A stretch of DNA of 64,000 bases from Azadirachta indica (GCA_022749755.1 CM040453.1:12905368-12969367), one strand, 5' to 3'. Shown: positions 26,040 through 38,979, numbered from the stretch's first letter. Made by a program: numbers and translations. Notes: generated by a model not told the origin, from the sequence alone.

Positions 26040-27110
26040 ATAAATAAAAGAGTATAAAACAAATAAACGCCAAAAGAAAATAGCAATTGGCAGCAAGCTT
26101 TAGCACGCAAACAGTAGCCGGAAACTTGGCAGCAACAGAAAAACAACAGCAGCAAGAAAGCAGCAACAGCAAAGTTGGCAGTAACGGAAAAGCATCCAGC
26201 AGCAGCACCAACATGCCAAAAACCAGCAAACAATTCTAGTAACAGCAAAGATCCAAACAGCAGCATAACAAGGCATAGGCAGTATCAAAACAGCATAGCA
26301 GCAACAACTAAACCTAGCAGGGAAGCAGCAGAGCAACACAGCAGTGCCCAGTCGCAAAACCAACAGGAAATTCCCATCAGCAGAAGCAGCAGAGCAACAG
26401 CAGCACATCAATAGAAAGCGGCAGAGAAGAAACAGAAAGACTCCCAACAGCAGCAAACAAATGCAGCACAGCAGCAGCAACAAACAACCGAACAACAGAT
26501 CCCAGCAGCAAAAACCAGCAGAAACAACAGCTCCCAACAGCAAATCCAGGCATAACGAGCTGTACGTGGCGGGAGCAACAGTAGGCAGCAATACTCAAGA
26601 GAATCTACAACTAGGAAAGCCACAAGCATCCTTTGTAAGCACACTATGAACAGAGGAAGGAACAGAGTCCCAGCAATGGAGAGAAGGGAATTGAAGTCCC
26701 AAATTTGCCAAACCATCCGTTACACTATCGTTCTCATGGTAAGTATAACTGAAACGAAAATTCATCTTGCTGATAAGGAGCCTACAGTTGAACCAACGAT
26801 TCCCTATCGACCAAGGAGGTGTAAAGAGTAGTCTGCCAAATGATGGATTACACACCCATAGAATCTGATTCAAGCCATAAAGTATGCCAACCCTTATCAA
26901 AAGCGCATTCTATGACCAAGATAACAGCCATTAATTCTGCAAAGAGTGAAGTAGAGTGACCAAGGCATAAGCTAAAACCTCCCAGAAAAGCTCCAGTATG
27001 ATCCCAAAAAACTCCTCCGCAAGCAGCCGCTCTAGGATTTCCTTTAGCAAGGCCATTCGAATTAGCCTTAATCTAAACAATATCTAGCACCACAAGCATG
27101 AATAAATACA
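26040..27110 (-). mobile_element. LINE-type retrotransposon 3' relic with RNase H domain
   Basis: From about 27,080 to 26,690 the minus strand reads as a plant LINE-type RNase H domain: KGNPRAAACGGVF, then LGGFSLCLGHSTSLFAELM, FDKGWHTLWLESDS, and near the end GNRWFNCRLLISKMNF and DSVTDGLANLGLQF. At least one in-frame stop breaks it. Downstream (26,600-26,090) is a CTG/TTG-rich tail on this strand, seen as CAG/CAA on the plus strand. No reverse transcriptase or endonuclease part is present, so it is a 5'-truncated copy. The class is inferred from the RNase H type; an orphan RNase H gene is the alternative. It sits next to the 3' end of the gene at 27164. Confidence 0.65.
26090..26600. repeat. 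CAG/CAA-rich low-complexity tract
   Basis: About 500 bases dense in CAGCA units on the plus strand. It produces long but spurious open frames in several registers (Gln/Ser/Asn-rich on plus, Leu/Cys-rich on minus). It follows the RNase H relic and is best read as the decayed 3' part of that element. Confidence 0.8.
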
Positions 27111-27163
27111 ATTTTTCTTCCTTCCAAGTATCATCATTCTTTTGCATATCTAGCATCACAAAT

Positions 27164-30100
27164 CTAAGTTTCCCTTCTTGGTGACTGAAGATAGACAACA
27201 CAGAGTGCCCATGAAGATCGTTCATTTTTTTGGTTCCGAAAAAATCTATATTCCTTCATGCACCAACGAGTCTTCACTGATGCAGTTGCTTTATCCTTGT
27301 GCTGCATGTGGTAAATCAGAAGCGTCTTAGCAACTGGATTCCCATCTCTGTTCTCAATGACATATGCTTTCCTCTTTTGTCTCCAAATTCCACCTTTGGC
27401 TTTTCGGTTCACAACCCCTCGACGTAGGTACCTTATGGGTGTGAAGAAGTAGAATATTTTTCGACCAGAATCATATGCTATATTTGAGAACTCTGAAGGT
27501 TCATATCTGTAAAGTTCTATTTCTTTGATATGATAAAATTCTGATAGTACAGTACTAGACATCTTCAGTTCCAAGAGTTGAAGTACTTGTTCCTCGGTTG
27601 GAGAGAACACGTAACCGTAAAAGAATGCCTGAGACGTTGCAACAGTACAGTATTCGTAAATGATGAAGCAGCAATATGTACACACACACATATATATAGG
27701 TTATAAACAACAAAAATAAGGGGAAAAAAAAGGAAAAAAGAAGACAAGAAAGCAAACAATTGTACAACAACATTTCTAAACAAACCTTAACGTAGTTAAC
27801 AGAAGTTAGCAAACTCATTTTCAAATTTTTTATTATTAACTATTGTTGTTGACTTGAAACCATGAACTTTATCATTTAATTTTATGGAGAAATTAAGTAG
27901 ATGAGATTACATATTATTAATGTGTGTGAATAAACATTCTTCCATTTTTGAATCCTCTTACCCATCCCCCATCTACTGCAAAGAGTTATGATAACATTAT
28001 GGGTATAGGAACCTCTAACCATTTCTAAATCTATATATTTCTACCCGAAATTAGAACAGCTATGTAAATGCCTGCCCTGATGCTAGCTAGTAGCTTCAAT
28101 GGAACACAACATGGGCATAAGCTACCACAAGTACTTTTCATATATTCGGTATGTACTTCCTTATTACAATCATGGTCCCCAACAAATAATGGAACTATAT
28201 ATATATTCTCTAATAAACAACGTGCATGTAAGGTAATTTTTGCAAGTATGAAAGAATGTATCTAATTCAAACAAATAACATTGAGAATTAGATTTGTTAA
28301 AAAATGAAAAGGACCGCACATATGGCCGGAAGTTTGGCACATGAATCCTGATGCAAGAACATATATACATTTCTTTGAGGACATACCTCCAATTGGGTAG
28401 GTGATGGTTTTTTTTTGAACTCTCTCATGGTCAGCACAAGAATATCACGCATTCTGGCAAGAGAAAAGGAAAAAAAATTTGAGAAAACAACACATTAATA
28501 AACAAAAGAAACTACTGTAGTGCAAATCTAGTTTTGCGTTATATGCACCATATGCCTCTTATACTTGATGGTGGAGCCAAACGGTGTATAAGAGCTTGTA
28601 CATATATAGTGTGGGGATCGAAGTAATATAGTTTCAACTATAGAAATCAAATTAAGTGTCCTTTAATTATAATGCATTAATTTCACATGCATGTTATACT
28701 GAATCTCAACAACTAGAAATTAGTTAATCAAACAATCTAGGGTCCTCAATTTTAAACAAATTCTTACACAAGTTTTTGAATGCACTTCCAATATTTGATA
28801 TTAAATCTCAAGTATTTACATGTTATGTTAAATTTAGTCTCAATTATTGGAATTATATTAATCCATGCCTAATAATAGTGTAAAAAGTCGTGTGAGTTAT
28901 TAGAGTGATCTAATTATTAATGATTCTTAATTCATCATCCTTTATCAAATCAACTTGATGTATAATTTCTACATAAAAGATAACAAATTGTGAGTTGTCA
29001 AATCAATCTAATGACTTTCATCTTCGTTTATATTTTATAAATACAGGACATTCTTATTAGAGATGATCCTAACATAGGGGCTAGGCACACTATTGTCTCA
29101 AACAATGACAAAGAAGTATGGCCCATATTACAAGCTTATGTAGTCATGATTATTTGTGAGGGAATAAAGCCAAGGATATCAAATCAATTCTATGCAAAAT
29201 TTAAATACGGAAAGTGAAATATTACTGTATAGTATTTGTGCTGAGCAGATGTGTAGAATCTTGGCATTTTAAAATAAACTGTGTTGAGAGTCCATTGTGA
29301 GTTTCGATCTGCAATATTGATCAACAAGATGCCAAAGATATAAACGTGAAGTCTAAACAATGGAACATTTTAGTGTACAAAATCAAATATATATTGATTT
29401 TTATTTTACTTTCATTCCCACACATCTTAAACCCTACCTCACCCTTTCACAAACCAGAATTATAGAAATTTCCCTTTAAATCAAACTAACCAGACAATTC
29501 GCCTAGGAAGAGGAAAATATATTGCTTAAATATAAATAACTAAACCAAATGGTTTTAAAACATTAAACATAAAGAATTAAACAGAAATAAAGAGGCAATA
29601 ATTTATAGTTCTACATGACTATTAATTAGTAGTGGAACATCAAGAATTTTTGTCCCCTGGGCGATAGCTCAAGTACTCTGGGGCACACTTAACACTTTCC
29701 GACCATCTTGAGTTCAAGTAACAGTAAGGAGTAAGAGTTTGGTGTTTTGTGGGTAAGATTTCTCACTCTCATCCAAAAACTTTAAAAAAAGAAAAAGATA
29801 GTAGTGGAACGTCGCCACATAGGATTAGGTCAATTCAGATTTTACAAAATTTGGCTAGACTAAAATTTTTTTTTGAACCAAACCAAAAAAGTTTCACATG
29901 TTAACTGAAATTAACCAACTTATTCCATTTGATTTTTGGTTTTTACTCCATTCTTGACTTAAGATTGAGCCGATTTTCAGTTTTCAATTCAATTTGATAG
30001 TTGAAAATGTTTTGAACAAATGATTCTCGTAAAACAAAATCAAAGATAACTAAATTAATCAAAATTTTGTGTAATTTTCTTAGTTTGGTTCTATTTTCAA

Positions 30101-33100
30101 ATATTTTTCCTACTCCTCCTCAGTATGAATTGTTAGATTTATTAAATAAGATAGGTACATTAATTCTTGTGGTGGGGATTTATCCTTACCTGACTTGAGT
30201 AAGAATTCATCCAGACCATTGCTTATTCTTACCCAAACTAACATGACCATATTCTTCTAAAGATGTCAGAGAGGTAATTAACAAGAGCTCACCTGACCTG
30301 AGCTCATTCTTAACTGATTTAACCTGACCATAATCTTTTAAATAAGTCATAGAGATACCAAGAGCTCACCCAAACTTTATCACAATATCAATAAAAAGAA
30401 GAATAAAATAAAAATATCTGGCAGCACTAGAAAGAGTTGATAATTGTGGACTATTGACTAAGTTAAAACGGGTAACAAAGCCCTAAATAAGCGCACACTG
30501 TCGGACCCACTCTTCACGATAAATGGTTCCCCTAAACATGAAAAAATACGACTCTTCAATTAAGGAAAAGGTAGGCCAGAGAATGAACTACAAAAACTCT
30601 AATATTCTTATTATTTGATATGCATACTAAATTATTCTTACAAGAGAACCTTAAACCTGCTACTGACTTGAGTATAAGAGGATTTTTGCCAAAGAAACCA
30701 GCACCTCTAACCTGTCTTTCTTTTTGTAGATATATCAAAGGAGGAAGATTGAGTTGTTGGATATTGATGGTCAAACATGGGTACCAATAGCTCCTAATCA
30801 GACTTATTCAACAAGTTGACTTTTTCAGTTTATAGTATAATTAATGCCTTCAGTAAAAAAAATGATCTTATTGTTCATGGGCAGTGTATCAGTTATAAAG
30901 TAGCATACCGAAAAAGCATCCTCTGAAAACATGTAATCTCTAATTACCACAGCTTCTGTGCTACTGATCTTGATCTGGTAAATAGGCCAACTCACGATTA
31001 GCGTTGCCGGCTCCCATTGCTGAGTAGAACTAAGCTGTAAAAAGTAATTCGTAGCAAAAAATTTGTGTTACTGCTAGCACAATTTCAACACTTCGACATA
31101 TATCTTCCAGTAACATTTGACGAATAAAACAAATTAACCCACCAGTAACTGAACATCAAAAATGGCTTTCCAATTACAGATGTGCCTCTCAATCTCTCTC
31201 TTCATATCCAGGTCTGCAGAGGAGCTCATCAGAATACTATGCAAATACATAACACAAATTTGTGAGGCAAAACTCAAACAAATTATATATGGGAGAAGTT
31301 CAACTAAAACCTAGATTATTGGAGACTCAAGTTTGAAATCACTTCAATTCTATTGTTTAAACTCTTACCCTTAAGTTTTAATCCTTAGGTCAAATGATAA
31401 TTCAACATAAAACTACCTTTTTATATCTTTACTCAAATGCAAGCTTAAACTTTTGGATTAAATGTCAATTCAACACAAAAACACCTTTTTATATATGCAA
31501 AGTTAAGAAAACCAAAAACTCGTATGACATAGGAGATTTTATAATTTTTAATTTTTTTTTCTTTTTTGGTATGTAAAATCCATTAATATGTGATGAAAAA
31601 TATTAAACATTCCAAAATCCCAGAACAGTATAAGAAAATTATTATTGGAACATCAGTTCAATGCATATATGCTTTAATTTCAGAACACAAATAACATCAA
31701 TCAGTACTAAATTGAATTACTTTGGGAACTCTAACGATCTTTAGGTTGGACAAACATCAATCTAAATCATATATATACACTTACCACACTCGATTTTGGA
31801 ATCTCCATTTGCGAAGACCCTAACCAGTTGTCCCTGACAACATAAATAAAAGTGAGACAGAAAAGCCAGGACAATATATATAGGTCAAATGCCAGAATGG
31901 TGAAGAACATAAGCTTTATATCTAAAAAGGGATCTAATACAAATTTAGCCAATGAGAGGAATTGAACACAAAATCAGGCTGATTTAAGTTAATAGTTTAA
32001 ATTAAATGGTAAACTAGCCTAAGTACTGCAAACAGATACACGCAGAAAGCAAAAAAAATTAAAATTACAGAGGTCTGACATGAAAGAATCATTGATTTGT
32101 TAATTTACACAAAATAAAATTTTTTATTCCATAATCATACCTGATGGCCTTGATCGTCCACGGGTATGCACTCCAGAGCTATAAGTTTATCTACATCATC
32201 GACTGTGACAACATAATCTTGTTGTGTTGCGCCTGTTAATTTACAGCCAGTCAAAATACACTTTCAGCCAGCACAATACCAACAGGTACTCAAAACACAT
32301 TTCAGTGTTTCAACATACTGTAACAGCTCAAGTCCAACAACTAAGTAGGGCTCAGTCTGTCACTGTGTATGTTGGGCCTTGAAACCAGAACTTACACCCT
32401 AATCCATGCTCACTTTTGCTATCAATGTGATATGAAACACTCACCCTCAATGCGCTGCTTGTGGCTACCCAGAAGAGAACTTGCACGCACCCACTAGGAA
32501 ATAAATTGTTGATATTAGAGAAGGTTAATCCATTACCTAAAAAACTGCTTTAACAATTTTCGATTTTCATACAGGTTAACTTTAATTCTCACCTGAAACG
32601 TACACGAACTTGTCCCATTCACAAATTCTACAGAACCCAGAAGCTTCTCTCCGGGTCTGGCTTCACCGGTAACCTGCAAATTTTGAATTCGAGGACTCTC
32701 TGAATTGCAATGAGTCATATATTTATGTTAGATTCCAGTGAAGTGATAATTTATGCATATACATATAGAAGTACGTACTACCTTTCATTTGTCTGGGTAT
32801 CAATCTCGAGCGTAAGGTATTTGTTGAGTTAGAATCGTTAACCGTTTTAATCTCACGTAGATCATTTTTTCCAGGAATGCTATTCCAATAATCATATCTC
32901 GGTATAAAAGCTTCAGTAGATAAATCTCCCGAAGACCAATCAATAACATTTTTCTCCTCGTAAAAAGCAAACAAAAATGCAACTATAGCAAAACTTAGTG
33001 GGATAAAAACAGAAACATCAATAATGTTCTTCCGATGTAGAAGAAATGTGAGTAGATGAGTGATTGAAGCTGTCAGCTGTATAACAGAGAGAAGAATCTC

Positions 33101-33600
33101 CTGTATTCCAAGTTTTTTCAGAGCAAGAGGCTTCATTTTTGAGATGGTTGTTTTCACACAGGAAAAATAGATAGCTATGAAAAAACCAACAAGTGATAGA
33201 CATAATCCAGCCAAGGAAGGCTTCCAGCCATTGGTGAATGAATCCAGGAGAACGGATGCTGTCTCTATGAGAACGACAAAAAGCGTAACTCCAAGCTTCT
33301 CAGCTTTACCCTATGAAAGAAGAGATCACGGTTAGAGAAGACGGAGCAACAAACTATAAAGAAGTAAAAAAGTCCACGAAACAAACAAAGAACTAATTAA
33401 TTTACTAGCTGAAATCGTATCTGGCCAACTAAAAATGATGTAATAATAAAAGATCGCTGACTTCATAAACAAAAGACAGTGGATTATTTACTAAAATTAA
33501 TCAAAAAAAAATGGCATTCAGGTCAGACGATCGAGAAACTCAATGTGGCTGAATAAATTATTGTTACCTTACTGAGCTTATGCCTCATATTGTTGGCCAT
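27164..33600 (-). CDS. four-TM / Ig-PH / NAC-like fusion protein, intact (556 aa)
   Basis: Eleven exons: 33568-33600, 32782-33310, 32593-32699, 32445-32493, 32141-32232, 31785-31833, 31143-31213, 30909-31034, 29226-29308, 28387-28453, 27164-27628. The sum is 1671 nt, open throughout, with AG/GT borders. The start MANNMRHKLSK matches the paralogue at 10456. Exon 2 encodes four membrane helices (GVTLFVVLIETASVLLD and three more) and a polar linker. Residues about 188-287: Ig-like domain (GEARPGEKLLGS, DKLIALECIPVDDQG). About 288-402: PH-like module (QQWEPATLIVSW, MRDILVLTMREF). 403-556: NAC-like domain (FSPTEEQVLQLLELK, IFYFFTP, RKAKGGIWRQK, RWCMKEY, SSWALCVVY). It stops right after subdomain E, with no activation region. 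The invariant WKATG is replaced, so ordinary NAC DNA recognition is unlikely. Likely an integral membrane protein; role unknown. Confidence 0.8.
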
Positions 33601-35020
33601 TTTCTTGATCGGCGAACAGATATATTTGATTCAATGTAAATCGAAAATATTGAGTGGTAGACAAATGATAAGAAGAATATCATTTCCTCAGACGTCCTAT
33701 GCTCTTCATTCCTGGAAACTCAATGGAAGTCAAAGCATCACTATTGGTAAAGTTCAGTCAACAAACTACGTACGCTTTGCGTTTCCGAGAAATTTTGTGG
33801 AGATAATTTTATTTTGATCCTTGATGTTTTAAAAACTATCATTTTTATTGACATATTTTATGTATTAGCAAAGAAGTCGCTAATATTTTTAAAAATCATC
33901 GTTATAGTTCAAATTCTCCGAGTTCAACCACACATTTCTTGCCGTGAGAGTCATCCACTAAATTTTAATAATTTGACAATTTATTAATTTCACTTTGCCC
34001 TTTAATATTTTAAGAAATATCACTTTTATTTATATATTTTATCCATCAAATGAAATATCCCTAATATTTTTTAAAATAATAATTTATTCAAAATGAGCTT
34101 TTGAAAAAATTTGGTTTAAAATATAGTACCCAGAAAATAAATGGAGCCAACGAAAGGCGTTCAAGAAAATAAGAGCCAACCATAAATTAACATAAATAAA
34201 TATAGGAGTAGAATACTTCTAATGAATCAAATATAGAATATATTTGAATATAAACCTTGAAAATAGTGAGCTGTTGAATAAATTTTTGTGAACAATGTTT
34301 AGTAATTTTTAAGTGTACATGGTAAAATTTAATAAAATTTAAAATTAATGGATTTTAATCTTTGTTTTTGCAACAATAAAAATTTTACTATTATTTTTTT
34401 AAGTTATTTACATTCAAATATCTTCCATATTTGATTCATTAGTTGTGTTATGTCCTCATTTTTTTTTTTTTTTTGTTGTTTATGAGATAGCCGCATTTTT
34501 CTTAAGTGCTCTATTTTTGGCTCCATATATTTGCTGGCTATTATATTTTATCTTCTCAAAAACCTCATTTGGATTAAATTAATATGATTTGCAAAACTGA
34601 GAAGAATATTTTTGTCTAATACATAACAAAAATGTTAATGAAAATGATATTTTTTTTAAAATTAAGGTCAAAATAAAAATTAATCCATTGTCAAAATAAT
34701 AGAGTTTAGTGAATGACTAAAATAGCCCTTCACCAAAAAAATAAATAAATAAATGTTTAGGCGAAAGATTTAAATAATATTGATAGGAATAATTTGTATT
34801 AAAATGATAATTTTTTAAAATATAGAAAATCTTTTTGCCTAATATACAAAATATATGAACTGAATAAAATATTATATAATTAACCAAAACATTATCGTAT
34901 AAATGAAATTACCCCGAGCTAAAGCTCAAGCGAAAATAACCCAAGACGAGATTCGATGAAACAAAACGGAAATTTCAAATTTATCGCGCGGTATTGTCGC
35001 TATCGCGCACCCGCGTCGTC
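33601..35020. repeat. upstream block of the 27164-33600 gene
   Basis: The 5' flank of the intact gene. Its first 200 bases match 57,804-58,020 and 62,160-62,290; the 34,370-34,910 part matches the upstream-block repeat at 1.3, 58.4 and 63.0 kb. The plus-strand frame at 33590-33817 is only this conserved flank. The promoter must lie here, but no element could be fixed by eye. Confidence 0.55.
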
Positions 35021-35219
35021 TTCTTTGTACTGTAACGGATATCCGTTATAAAATAATTGGTGATTTTCGGATACCTCCCGATGGTTTGGGGAAACAACTG
35101 TTAATTAGAATGTTTTGATTTATTAATGGATACCCCCAATAGAAATGTTGACTGTCAGTTAACTGGGTAAAATGATAATTGAACACAGCTGCAGCACAGT
35201 GTTTCCATAGTCGTCGACA

Positions 35220-35468
35220 GTGCCAATCAATTACGTAACTACAATAGGAGCTGACTCGATGACTTCCATGGAGGAAGAATGGTGCTGCTTTTCAGTCCAC
35301 CAGCTTGCTTTCCTTCGTTCTGTTCTCCCTAGTAGAATCCAAGCTTGCTCTTTCCTTCCTCATGTTCTCCCTAATAGAATCCAAGCCTCGAGTGAGAGGA
35401 AAATAACATTTGGTAATTTTTACTTAGTGTTCTCGCCGGATTTTCACGAGAATCAGGTTCGATTTTAA
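35220..35468 (+). other. unrecognised 82-codon open frame
   Basis: An open frame in less AT-rich DNA than its surroundings. It contains an imperfect internal repeat (VLPSRIQAC and VLPNRIQAS), and ends FSPDFHENQVRF. I recognise no family and see no paralogue in the window. It may be a leftover exon of an unrelated gene or chance. Confidence 0.2.
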
Positions 35469-35639
35469 TAAACCCTCGACTTAATTTAGTGCTATCTCGT
35501 AATTGATAAAACGGTCTACTGCGTGAAATTTGTGAGTTTTGCTCAAAAGTTGGTTTGCATGAATCTTCTTTTACGGTGGGCTTGTTAAAGTGTACAAGAA
35601 TTTATGACATAGGATCAAGAAGGAAAAAAAATGTGTACA

Positions 35640-35840
35640 CTATTATGCCCACACAGCCAAATCATTCCTGACACCTCCAATTTCCCAAAGACTAAGTTTT
35701 GGGAGGCATCTTCATCACCTTAAATACCTTACTCTATAACTCGTCAATGAACTTTTTTGCAACCTCTTTTGATCCCAATGCTGCAAAAGCAAATCCCTTG
35801 CTTTCACCATGTCCTTGCCTTTCATTAGTCTCACCAAATA
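35640..35840 (-). pseudogene. relic of an hnRNP-Q-like RRM
   Basis: The minus strand reads VRLMKGKD, then after a frameshift GESKGFAFAALGSKEVAKK, FIDEL, a stop, and SKVFK. This is the RNP1-containing end of an RNA recognition motif as in plant hnRNP Q/R-like proteins (LIF2 relatives), where KGFAFV is followed by AIEELHSKEFKGK. The frameshift and stop show that it is dead. A better-kept copy is at 60.65-60.74 kb. Family assignment is from memory. Confidence 0.55.
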
Positions 35841-36399
35841 TTTTATAATAATATAAAAAAACTTCGATCGATTTTCAATGGTAAAGAACTAATAAGTGGA
35901 ACGAATATAAATACACACTATTTGCCTTCACCTTAAAGTTGACGTTATTTTCAAAATTAGTTGCTTAAAGTTCAATTGAATATATTGAAGTAATTCATTT
36001 AGATTCTATAGTTTGTAGTTTTGATGTTTAACTTTGTATAATCGGTAGATTTTTTTGGTTTTTTCTTGGGTTTATGGTATTTCATTTTTATAAATAAAAG
36101 AGGGTATAACATAGCCACGGGCGCAGTTTTGAAAAATAAAAAATAAAAAACACGGCACTTTAAAAATACACATGATATTTATAGTGGCAATAATATTGCA
36201 ATGTATTTGTATGAGTCATTCAATAATATTACAATAGTAGTGAAAGAATTATAAGAAATGCATTGCTTACTTGTCACTAAATTCAAAATAGATACAAACA
36301 CTTTAATCCTAATATAATTATTATTGTCTTCCAATACCTACCGTGAATGAATGATAATGATGCCTCTAAATCGGCATTCAGATGGAGGAAAAGATCTCC

Positions 36400-36530
36400 T
36401 TATCTCTTGTCATCCAATGCCTGCTCCAGCAATATCACTATCCAAATAGTGAGGTCAAATTGGAACATATTGAATCTAAACCGGTTGAAATATAACAACA
36501 GTGTATGCCTACGGGTAACATAGAAGTCAG

Positions 36531-36580
<50 letters not shown>

Positions 36581-38976
36581 TTTTTTTTTCCCAACTTGGG
36601 AAAAAAAGTATTTATGTACCAACAGAAGGGCACAGGAAAAGCTTAACCATAGATAGAGTTACCATAGAGCTTAGCTAGGTTCATAAATCTATATATTGTG
36701 GAAATGTTACTTTACATTTTGCAAGTATGATATTAATTGTGACATAATTTTGTCTAAATACAAATAGGGAAAGGAAAAAGACATGTATGCAGAAGTTTAA
36801 TATGTTCGAAAGAAGATTCTAATGAGAAATAATACCTTGCTTTGAAACATTCTCATTGTCAGCACAAGAGTATCATGTGTTCTATTTGGTAAAAAAATTA
36901 AATTCAACATGTCAGAAAGCATTGCTTTAATAAACAAAACAAATTCTTAATGGCATAAATAGAGGCGTGATAAAGATTTTATGCATAATGAAGTTCCACA
37001 GTACAATCTCGTAGTCAGAGTAGAAAGCAAGTAGAATAGGGCAAAACAAATTGCAGCCAAATATAAGTAAATTTGTGAGTTCAAACATTCAACATTGTCA
37101 TCGTGCGAATCTGAGGTTAAGTTTTGCCTTCCATTTTTTTTTTTTGGGCAAATTACAAGTGTGTTAAATTTCCTGCGTTAAATTGTACTTATACTGGAAA
37201 GTAAAGAAACCACTCCTTGTTTTTTGGTTGTACACTCCAATATCAACATCGCAAATAGATGAGCATAGGATGTAAGTTTACTTTGAACTCATCCCCACTT
37301 ATTTAGCTTTTACAGTGCCATTTTCTTCTGAATAATCCTAACTTCTTCTTAAGTATTGCAAACAATTGAAATAAAAAAATGGACAAAATGAAGTATGAGC
37401 CTGAATGACAAGCTTTCATGACACCAATTGAATTGATGATCTACCAGCGAACAAAATCAAGCGTGTCAGATGAATTTCATGCAAAATCCAAATGTGAAAA
37501 CTAAGGTATTACCGAACATTGTATGTGCTGAGATGATATGAAGAACCATCAGAGCATGTTAAAAAAAATTTGTGTTGAGAGCAAAAATGGCACTTTGATC
37601 TGCAACATCAATAAGACAGAAAATAATATGAAATGTCTTGCATATAAATGATGGGACCTTTTGCTGTAGAAAAATTAAATGTTTTTTTCTTTTGCATAAT
37701 CTCACAGATTACAAGACAAGCTTATAGCATTTCAAACTGATACAGAAAGGTTTTTGTCAGGGACCTAAACGTTAACCATCTTTTAACAATACAGATCCTG
37801 GAAAATTTTCTTGTCACGGTTGAACTTGCAAAACCGCATGAAGCAATGGGATCTACTATTTTGCATGTTTAAAAAATTGGTAAATAATATAAATATTCAA
37901 TACAGTACTTAACCCTATAAGTTTTTAGATTAAACAACATATAAATAACTAACCTATTTAAAGACTTCGCTAAACTTGGAAGTAAACTGTAAATTGTTGA
38001 ATGCATTGAATATGATATGCTTTCTTACTCAGTTCTTATTCAAATATACATAACGTTGAATAACTTGAGTAATCAATGCATTCAAATGACAAAAATTATA
38101 TGTGTACTATCCCATAGACATTGTTCTTAATATAAGTGGCATACCGACAACTTCTTCAAAAATTTCTCGTCAATGACCTCAGCTTCTGTGCTATTGAGCT
38201 TGATTTGATAACTAGACCGCATCGAGAGAAGAGTTGCTTGCTCCGAGCTCTCAGAAGAATGCATCTGTCAAGTTGCCTCTCCGCTTGAGGTTTGAATTTC
38301 GTGGCAGTTTTTTCCACATAACAAACATAAACTCTTACAGCAAAACTAAAATGCTGACAGCAGAAATGCAGCAAGAGAAGCCGGCTTGCTTCTTCCGTAC
38401 ACATCCAACACAACTGATGCAGCCTCCAAGGGAAGGAATAAAGCTGCAAGTCCACGTTTCTTATTTTTACCGAGGACATCAGAATCCTATGAGTTAGAAA
38501 CTAAAGTTACATAAAATATACAGCAACAAATAAAGTATAAAAGCCTATGAAACATTCTCTCACTTTCTTAATCAAGTTAATTAATAGCAAATTATTTTCC
38601 AAGTATCGAAAGAGCTTATTTGAAAATCAATACACGCAGAATGGAGTCACCTGAAATCATCCATTGAGCCCATTATCAAAACATGATAGTTAATAATCAA
38701 ACTATCTTAAGTTTTGTATCTAATTTTGTTCTCATATTGTATCTAGCCGATGAAAAATGTAGTTAAATTCGAAATAATGACATCGTCTATCTAAAATTGC
38801 TCAAAACATATATAAACAAAAGATAGTTGGGTATCATAATTTAGCAAGAGCATGCATGTCGATATATGCAAAGCAAAGGAGAGACCGATTAAAAAATTTA
38901 AATTAAGCGGGTGAACAAACAAACAAAAGGTTACCCTTCTTGAGCGGCGAGATAATCTCTTTCCTTCAATATCCAT
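36400..38976 (-). pseudogene. tail-type array gene with internal deletion
   Basis: Exon 1 (38935-38976, MDIEGKRLSRRSRR) and the first part of exon 2 (from about 38,487; DSDVLGKNKKRGLAALFLP) are intact. A +1 shift near 38,345 then creates a stop after LLSAF. The coding sequence continues in another frame to KPQAERQL and at about 38,270 jumps directly into exon 8 (38145-38264, MHSSESSEQATLL), so the rest of exon 2 and exons 3-7 are deleted. Exon 9 (37513-37599) is 87 instead of 86 nt, with a +1 shift in a T run. Exon 10 is 36836-36881 (THDTLVLTMRMFQSK). The terminal exon 36400-36420 ends early as ALDDKR. Not functional as a full protein. Confidence 0.8.
36533..36588. repeat. (CT)n microsatellite followed by T run
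   Basis: About 21 CT units, then a run of about 12 T, in the last intron of the pseudogene. Other copies of this intron have shorter CT runs here. Confidence 0.95.
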
Positions 38977-38979
38977 TCC

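Noticed and set aside
26021..26716. Several long overlapping Leu/Cys-rich and Gln/Ser-rich open frames
   Set aside because: They arise from one CAG/CTG-rich tract read in all registers, with no start context or domain.
33590..33817. 75-codon plus frame overlapping exon 1
   Set aside because: Antisense to the first exon and its flank; the equivalent at 57766 is shorter and different in frame, so it is not conserved as protein.
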